Below, one piece after another: positions 7,375 to 11,311 of a stretch of DNA of 11,311 nt. Source of the DNA: Alphaproteobacteria bacterium (lineage in GTDB: Bacteria > Pseudomonadota > Alphaproteobacteria > Rhizobiales > Devosiaceae). Numbering within the stretch: the stretch's first letter is position 1; each line of letters opens with the position of its first letter. Under the pieces are notes generated by a model. That model saw only the letters and a list, made by a program, of their open reading frames with translations. It was not told the DNA's origin and made no database searches. A program made the position numbers and the translations under genes. The stretch lies in contig JAJRRJ010000213.1 in the NCBI GenBank assembly GCA_024279575.1, forward strand, positions 1-11,311. The letters are read 5' to 3'.

Positions 7375-7932
7375 TTATTGCATATGCCAAATCAGCCCGA
7401 CGGTCGCTTTTGCGGCATTGGGAGTTGCACCCCATGTCCCCAGACCCAGAATCTCACCACGAACGCCAACACTGTCCATAACAGCCATTTCTACACCGCC
7501 ACCAAACGCATAAACGTTTGATCCGCCCGAAACACCGGCACCGGCTGCGCCATAAACCATGAAGTCATCATTTGGAGCAAAGCCGATACGGGCCAAAGCC
7601 AGCGCGTCATAAGCTGTTGCGGTTGCCCCGAAGTTTCCACCGGCCTGCACTTCAACACCCCCAAGGATACTGTCAGTAATGTAGAAATTCACACCTACCG
7701 CCAAACCGGCGCTCAACGCACTTACATCGGGGGCTGTGAGATAGCTGGAAGTACCGTCCACCATGCCACCCAACAGGATACCAGCATAAAAGCCTTCAAA
7801 GCCATAGCCTCCCACATAGGGGCTTGGAGCTACATAAGGCGCGTTAACGTCGGCAGCTATTGCACCGGACATTCCAGACACCAAAACAACGCTTGTCGCA
7901 ACGCCAAGCATTAGCGAACGAAGAGTATTCAT
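7375..7932 (-). CDS. Small secreted, outer-membrane beta-barrel-like protein
   Basis: This 185-residue protein begins with a clear Sec signal peptide, MNTLRSLMLGVATSVVLVSG then MSGAIA, with likely cleavage after A26 or A27. I start it at the ATG at 7932 because AGGAG lies seven bases upstream and the signal peptide begins there; the frame is open to 7992 but that adds an unlikely extension. The mature part is rich in Gly, Ala and Val. It has alternating patterns such as FEGFYAGILLGGMVDG (45-60), LAVGVNFYITDSILGGVEVQAG (78-99) and MVYGAAGAGVSGGSNVYAFGGGVEMAV, which resemble the strands of the Omp25/Omp31-like or OmpA-type 8-stranded porin families of Rhizobiales. The chain ends in LIWHMQ, without the terminal aromatic residue usual for outer-membrane barrels, although a Trp lies three residues from the end. 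No cysteines are present in the mature protein. The family is inferred from composition and pattern, and no function can be assigned. It is monocistronic, with its own terminator. Confidence 0.8.
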   Translation of the reverse strand: MNTLRSLMLGVATSVVLVSGMSGAIAADVNAPYVAPSPYVGGYGFEGFYAGILLGGMVDGTSSYLTAPDVSALSAGLAVGVNFYITDSILGGVEVQAGGNFGATATAYDALALARIGFAPNDDFMVYGAAGAGVSGGSNVYAFGGGVEMAVMDSVGVRGEILGLGTWGATPNAAKATVGLIWHMQ

Positions 7933-8029
7933 AATTTTGCTCCTAAAAAAGATCATTGCCACAGTAGAGCGCGCGCACCAGCCAAAACGCAAGCGAATGC
8001 GCGGAAAACACCCTATTTGGGTAAGCGAT

Positions 8030-8058
8030 ATCTAAACAATATGGCGATTTTACATCAA
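8030..8058 (-). promoter_or_regulatory. Possible promoter of the outer-membrane-like gene
   Basis: On the minus strand TTGATG (8058-8053) is separated by exactly 17 bases from TTAGAT (8035-8030). The surroundings are AT-rich, and a start site near 8023 would give a leader of about 90 bases. The -35 matches four of six consensus positions and the -10 only three, so this is a weak call made on spacing and position. Confidence 0.3.
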
Positions 8059-8184
8059 ATTGTATCAAAATGAGACGCGTGGTTATAAAAAGGAAAACAT
8101 TCAATCAGAGCAACGCTCTTTAAGGCAATTGCTACAGGCTGAATAGGCATTCAAAAAATGCAGAAGGTGCCAAATAAAAAGGAG

Positions 8185-8261
<77 letters not shown>

Positions 8262-8299
8262 ACAAAATAAGAGCCGAAGCTGTTTCATAAGGTGGCGCC

Positions 8300-8329
8300 G
8301 GTTTAGCGATGTTGCACTTAACTTGTCAA
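8300..8329 (-). promoter_or_regulatory. Promoter of tRNA-Asp
   Basis: A perfect -35 hexamer TTGACA (8329-8324) on the minus strand is followed by GCTAAACC (8307-8300). The latter fits the alphaproteobacterial housekeeping -10 described in Caulobacter (GCTANAWC) at seven of eight positions. Sixteen bases separate the hexamer from GCTAAA. Transcription would begin near 8293, about 32 bases before the mature tRNA 5' end, a normal leader length for a tRNA. Confidence 0.65.
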
Positions 8330-8343
8330 GAAGATTAAGTGCA
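8313..8343. repeat. 9-bp perfect inverted repeat around the tRNA-Asp -35 element
   Basis: The arms TGCACTTAA (8313-8321) and TTAAGTGCA (8335-8343) are exact reverse complements separated by 13 bases, CTTGTCAAGAAGA. The spacer itself contains a smaller dyad, CTTG-T-CAAG (8322-8330). The -35 hexamer of the tRNA promoter lies wholly within the spacer. It could be a binding site for a dimeric regulator or the stem of an RNA hairpin at the end of the upstream gene's message. No T-tract follows it on the minus strand, so it is not a standard terminator. Confidence 0.6.
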
Positions 8344-8414
8344 GGATCGACTTAAAAATGTTGCATAAAGACCAGCTGAAAAAAAAACTGCACTCTTACC
8401 AGGAATTCAGCGGG

Positions 8415-9185
8415 CTATTCCGCCGCGTTTTCGTTGGACTTTGTGCTTTCCCCATCGGTGGGTTCAAGCATTTCCTTAGCCATTTTTTCATCATGCAGAG
8501 CCGCAAGTTTGGCGGTTTTGGCCAGATATTCCGGTGTGACAAGTCCCGCTGAGATAATCAGCTTTGCCGCATCCTCAGTAACCATATCCAGTATCTTGAT
8601 TTCCTTGCGGGGAATAAAAAGCAAAAAACCGGAAGTGGGGTTCGGGGTTGTGGGTAAAAAACACCCAAGAACATTATCGCCTTCAACTTTTTCAGCAATT
8701 TCTCCCTTGGCTTCGGTCGAAATCAAAACAATGGCCCAGAGGCCGGGCCTTGGATATTGAATCAACCCCACTTGTTTGAAGCTTTTAGAATCCTGAGTAA
8801 CGACAGTTTCAAAAATCTGTTTCAACCCACGATACAGGGAAGAAGCAAATGGAAGGCGTGCCAAAAGACGCTCACCAAGCTGAACAAGTGACTTTCCAAC
8901 CAGATTTGCTGCCAATCCACCAAGAATGGTAACAGCAAGAATTCCAACAAACAGCCCGAATCCGGGCACAATAACCGGAAGGTAAGTGTCAGGATTATAT
9001 TGGGGGGGGATAAGCGGCTTAACGAAAGAATCAACAAGACCCACGACCCACCACGCAACATAAAGCGTGATGCCAACAGGCCCGGCAATAACCAAACCGG
9101 TTAAAAACCAATTAGTCAGCACGCGTATCCAACTGGGTTTGTGTGGCTTACCTGCGTTTTTGCCGTGGTCAGACTTGTCGGTCAA
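8415..9185 (-). CDS. DUF502 family membrane protein
   Basis: This is a DUF502 protein, the family that includes plant COV (CONTINUOUS VASCULAR RING) proteins; the bacterial role is not established. I start it at the TTG at 9185, giving 256 residues, because GGAG lies nine bases upstream. Another TTG at 9200 in the same frame has no adjacent ribosome binding site, and there is no ATG before the first membrane segment. Numbering from 9185, two hydrophobic segments span about 26-51 and 68-94. They are followed by LPFASSLYRGLKQIF (111-125), YPRPGLW (144-150) and PTTPNPTSGFLLFIP (178-192), all family hallmarks; the last 40 or so residues are charged and variable. The topology suggests an inner-membrane anchor with a soluble C-terminal domain. 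It follows glmS on the same strand but about 275 bases away, with a candidate promoter of its own. In Rhizobiales this gene commonly sits beside glmS and recG; here tRNA-Asp comes next. Confidence 0.93.
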   Translation of the reverse strand: MTDKSDHGKNAGKPHKPSWIRVLTNWFLTGLVIAGPVGITLYVAWWVVGLVDSFVKPLIPPQYNPDTYLPVIVPGFGLFVGILAVTILGGLAANLVGKSLVQLGERLLARLPFASSLYRGLKQIFETVVTQDSKSFKQVGLIQYPRPGLWAIVLISTEAKGEIAEKVEGDNVLGCFLPTTPNPTSGFLLFIPRKEIKILDMVTEDAAKLIISAGLVTPEYLAKTAKLAALHDEKMAKEMLEPTDGESTKSNENAAE

Positions 9186-9246
9186 AGCTGCTTGCTCCAA
9201 GAATTATAGTTACGAATCCCTGATACGGGCTTTTATCGGTACTTAA

Positions 9247-9275
9247 CATATAGTCATACACAAGCACCACGCCAA
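9247..9275 (-). promoter_or_regulatory. Candidate promoter of the DUF502 gene
   Basis: On the minus strand TTGGCG (9275-9270) and TATATG (9252-9247) are separated by 17 bases. Each matches four of six consensus positions. A start site near 9240 would leave a leader of about 55 bases before the TTG start at 9185. The long gap after glmS makes an internal promoter reasonable, but no terminator for glmS is visible, so read-through is also possible. Confidence 0.38.
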
Positions 9276-9460
9276 CCGCTGGATGAAACTTTTGATTCGA
9301 TGTGTCGCTTATAGGTTAATAACGAATAGATTGGTTCATCCTCAAATGATTTTGCATCAAATGTTCGAAAAATTACAATTTTTGCTTTTCGTTCACCTTT
9401 AGCACTTGATCAATTGAACACCCATTGCTTTTGAATGTTTGCATGGCTGATTTGTGGCTT

Positions 9461-11287
9461 CTATTCCACCGTAACTGATTTGGCCAGATTACGCGGCTGA
9501 TCAACATCAGTTCCCATGAACACCGCTGCGTAATAGGCCAACAATTGAACCGGAATCGTTGCCAATATTGGCGCTGCAAATGAATGGATTTGAGGAATAA
9601 GAATAATATCCTCAATCCCTTCTCCGGCTTCCCGGGCACCCTTTTCATCGGTAATCAGGATAATCTTTGCCCCCCTTGCCGCAACTTCCTGCATATTTGA
9701 AAGGGTCTTTTCCATCAACTCATCGGAGGGGGCAATCACCACAACTGGCATTTGCTCATCCACAAGGGCAATGGGGCCATGCTTTAACTCGCCTGCTGCG
9801 TACCCCTCGGCATGAATATAGGAAATTTCTTTCAGTTTGAGGGCTCCCTCAAGTGCAATAGGGAACATTGGGCCGCGCCCCAGATAAAGTACGTCACTGG
9901 CTCTGGAAAGTTTTTTTGCGATGGCTTCAATGTTTGCCTCATTCCTCAAAGCCTGAGTTACAGCACTGGGCAGATGCAAAAGGGCTTTGACCAGTTCCTG
10001 CTCTTTTTCTTCACTTAAAACACCGCGCTTACGCCCCGCAGCAACTACCAGACAAGCCAGCACTGTCAATTGAGCGGTTAAAGCCTTTGTTGAAGCAACG
10101 GCAATTTCCGGGCCGCATAAAATTGGAAATACAATATCAGATTCCCGCGCGATTGTGGATTCGGCAACATTTACGATGGAGGCGATATGTTGATTCTGGC
10201 TGGCGCTATATCGCAAAGCAGCAAGGGTATCCGCTGTTTCCCCGGACTGGGAAATAAACAAAGAGAGGCCATTTTTTTCCAAGGGAGGTTCACGATAGCG
10301 AAACTCAGAGGCAATATCGACATCTACCGGCAATTTTGCATATTTCTCAAACCAGTATTTTGCCACAGAGGCGGCAAGAAATGAGCCTCCACACGAAGCG
10401 ATGGTAATACGAGACAAGTCAGAAAAATCAAACGGCACGTCAGCGGGCAGCGCCGCAGTTCCTGTGGTTAAGTCAAGATAGTGCCCAAGGGCGCGCGCAA
10501 TGGATTCGGGTTGTTCATAAATTTCCTTCGCCATAAAATGGCGGTGATTTCCTTTATCCACAATGGACGCCGAAGCGGCAGATACCTGCACGTCCCGATC
10601 GACCCTCTCCCCTCCCGAATCAAAAATGGTAACGCTGTTTTGATTGAGAACGGCCCAGTCTCCCTCTTCAAGATAGGTGATTTTGTTTGTGAAAGGGGCA
10701 AGCGCAAATGCATCTGACCCCAAATACATTTCATTTTCGCCAAAACCTATTGCCAACGGGGACCCCTGACGGGCGGCAATGATTGTTTTATCGTGCCCGT
10801 CAAACAAAAGCGCCAACCCGAATGCGCCCCTAAGCATTTTCAGGGTATTGGCAACCGCCAGGGTGGGGCTGGCACCGTTATCTATTTCACGCGTGGTCAA
10901 AAGCGCAACGATTTCAGAGTCTGTTTCTGTTTGGGCCTTGTATCCATCGTTGGCCAATTGCTCACGCAAGTCACGATAGTTTTCGATGATCCCGTTATGA
11001 ACAACAGACACTTTAGGGGTTGCATGGGGGTGCGCGTTACTTTCGGTCGGTGCGCCATGGGTGGCCCAACGGGTATGCCCGATGCCAGTGTTTCCCTGTA
11101 ATGGATTTACCGACAGCGCTTTTTCAAGATTATTCAATTTACCCGGCGCGCGTCGCCGATCAAGAACCGAATTGTGAACTGTTGCCACTCCGGCGCTGTC
11201 ATATCCGCGATATTCCAGCCGCTTAAGTGCCTGCACCAAACGATCAGCAACCGGCGCATTGCCAATAATTCCAACAATTCCACACAT
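9461..11287 (-). CDS. glmS: Glutamine-fructose-6-phosphate aminotransferase (isomerizing)
   Basis: GlmS converts fructose-6-phosphate and glutamine to glucosamine-6-phosphate, the first step toward UDP-GlcNAc for peptidoglycan and lipopolysaccharide. The 608-residue cytoplasmic enzyme has its usual two parts. The class II glutaminase domain (1 to about 240) has the catalytic Cys2 in MCGIVGIIG, GHTRWATHG (70-78) and HNGIIENY (97-104). Two SIS isomerase domains follow, with SQSGETADTL (346-355), VAST (397-400), EGALKLKEISYIHAEGY (480-496) and the terminal LAKSVTVE. K603 corresponds to the E. coli lysine that binds the open sugar. The phosphate loop reads SCGGS (298-302), where CGTS or CGTA is usual. 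The ATG at 11287 has AGGG ten bases upstream. No glmS ribozyme is expected in this group, and only 24 upstream bases are visible. Confidence 0.98.
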   Translation of the reverse strand: MCGIVGIIGNAPVADRLVQALKRLEYRGYDSAGVATVHNSVLDRRRAPGKLNNLEKALSVNPLQGNTGIGHTRWATHGAPTESNAHPHATPKVSVVHNGIIENYRDLREQLANDGYKAQTETDSEIVALLTTREIDNGASPTLAVANTLKMLRGAFGLALLFDGHDKTIIAARQGSPLAIGFGENEMYLGSDAFALAPFTNKITYLEEGDWAVLNQNSVTIFDSGGERVDRDVQVSAASASIVDKGNHRHFMAKEIYEQPESIARALGHYLDLTTGTAALPADVPFDFSDLSRITIASCGGSFLAASVAKYWFEKYAKLPVDVDIASEFRYREPPLEKNGLSLFISQSGETADTLAALRYSASQNQHIASIVNVAESTIARESDIVFPILCGPEIAVASTKALTAQLTVLACLVVAAGRKRGVLSEEKEQELVKALLHLPSAVTQALRNEANIEAIAKKLSRASDVLYLGRGPMFPIALEGALKLKEISYIHAEGYAAGELKHGPIALVDEQMPVVVIAPSDELMEKTLSNMQEVAARGAKIILITDEKGAREAGEGIEDIILIPQIHSFAAPILATIPVQLLAYYAAVFMGTDVDQPRNLAKSVTVE

Positions 11288-11293
11288 ATTCCA

Positions 11294-11311
11294 TTAGCCC
11301 TGTTTTTTAGA
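11294..11311 (-). other. Possible 3' end of an upstream gene
   Basis: The frame TCT AAA AAA CAG GGC TAA on the minus strand would encode a C-terminus Ser-Lys-Lys-Gln-Gly and stop six bases before the glmS ATG. In many alphaproteobacteria glmU precedes glmS closely and ends in a Lys-rich tail, so this may be the end of glmU. Five codons cannot prove it, and another frame also holds a stop in this stretch. Confidence 0.2.

Noticed and set aside
8107..8119. AGAGC-AAC-GCTCT hairpin downstream of tRNA-Asp
   Set aside because: Only five pairs with a three-base loop, and the following T-rich stretch is broken and distant; it may help tRNA 3' processing but there is not enough support.
8379..8387. 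Nine-base T-tract (minus strand) 28 bases after the DUF502 stop as a terminator
   Set aside because: I could not find a stable stem immediately before it; only 3-4 bp pairings are possible, so I did not call a terminator.
9368..9383. AAAAATT-AC-AATTTTT palindrome downstream of glmS
   Set aside because: It is purely A/T with a two-base loop and no following T-tract outside the stem; too weak for a terminator call.
9461..9648. Minus-strand open frame running from inside the end of glmS into the following gap
   Set aside because: It overlaps the C-terminal SIS domain of GlmS in another frame, and the part beyond the glmS stop is short, AT-rich and motif-free.

Overview
This window looks like a chromosomal segment of an alphaproteobacterium, perhaps a moderate-GC, possibly marine relative of the Hyphomicrobiales. 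The evidence is the sequence style of the complex I subunits: a 193-residue NuoB starting MGLT, a NuoE with a C-terminal helix-hairpin-helix extension, and a NuoG without the extra N7 cysteine cluster. A Caulobacter-type -10 element upstream of the tRNA-Asp gene and the glmS / DUF502 pairing also fit. Genus and species cannot be read from the sequence. Every gene I can support lies on the minus strand, so transcription runs from high to low coordinates.

Layout in transcription order: (1) 11287-9461, glmS, the glutamine-dependent enzyme that makes glucosamine-6-phosphate. The last 24 bases upstream may hold the end of a preceding gene. (2) A 260-275 base gap, then 9185-8415, a two-pass DUF502 (COV-like) membrane protein with a TTG start. 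(3) 8261-8185, tRNA-Asp (GTC), with its own strong promoter whose -35 hexamer lies inside a 9-bp inverted repeat. (4) 7932-7375, a small secreted or outer-membrane beta-barrel-like protein, followed by an exact 11-bp tandem repeat and a clear intrinsic terminator. (5) 7117-1, the start of the nuo operon in the order nuoA, nuoB, nuoC, a GFA/CENP-V zinc-domain gene, nuoD, nuoE, nuoF and nuoG, the last cut by the window edge.

The nuo genes are packed with gaps of 15 bases or fewer or with short overlaps, and stop codons often fall within or beside the next ribosome binding site. They should form one polycistronic message encoding the NADH-oxidising arm (NuoE, F, G), the quinone-proximal connecting arm (NuoB, C, D) and one membrane subunit (NuoA) of respiratory complex I. 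The remaining membrane subunits are expected beyond position 1. All Fe-S ligand cysteines I could check in NuoB, E, F and the N-terminal part of NuoG are present, so the complex looks functional.

Most of this is ordinary housekeeping sequence and I do not see an undescribed multi-gene system. The points most worth a second look are the GFA-domain gene embedded in the complex I operon, the dyad around the tRNA-Asp -35, the DNA-binding-like extension on NuoE, and a Thr-to-Gly change in the sugar-phosphate loop of GlmS.
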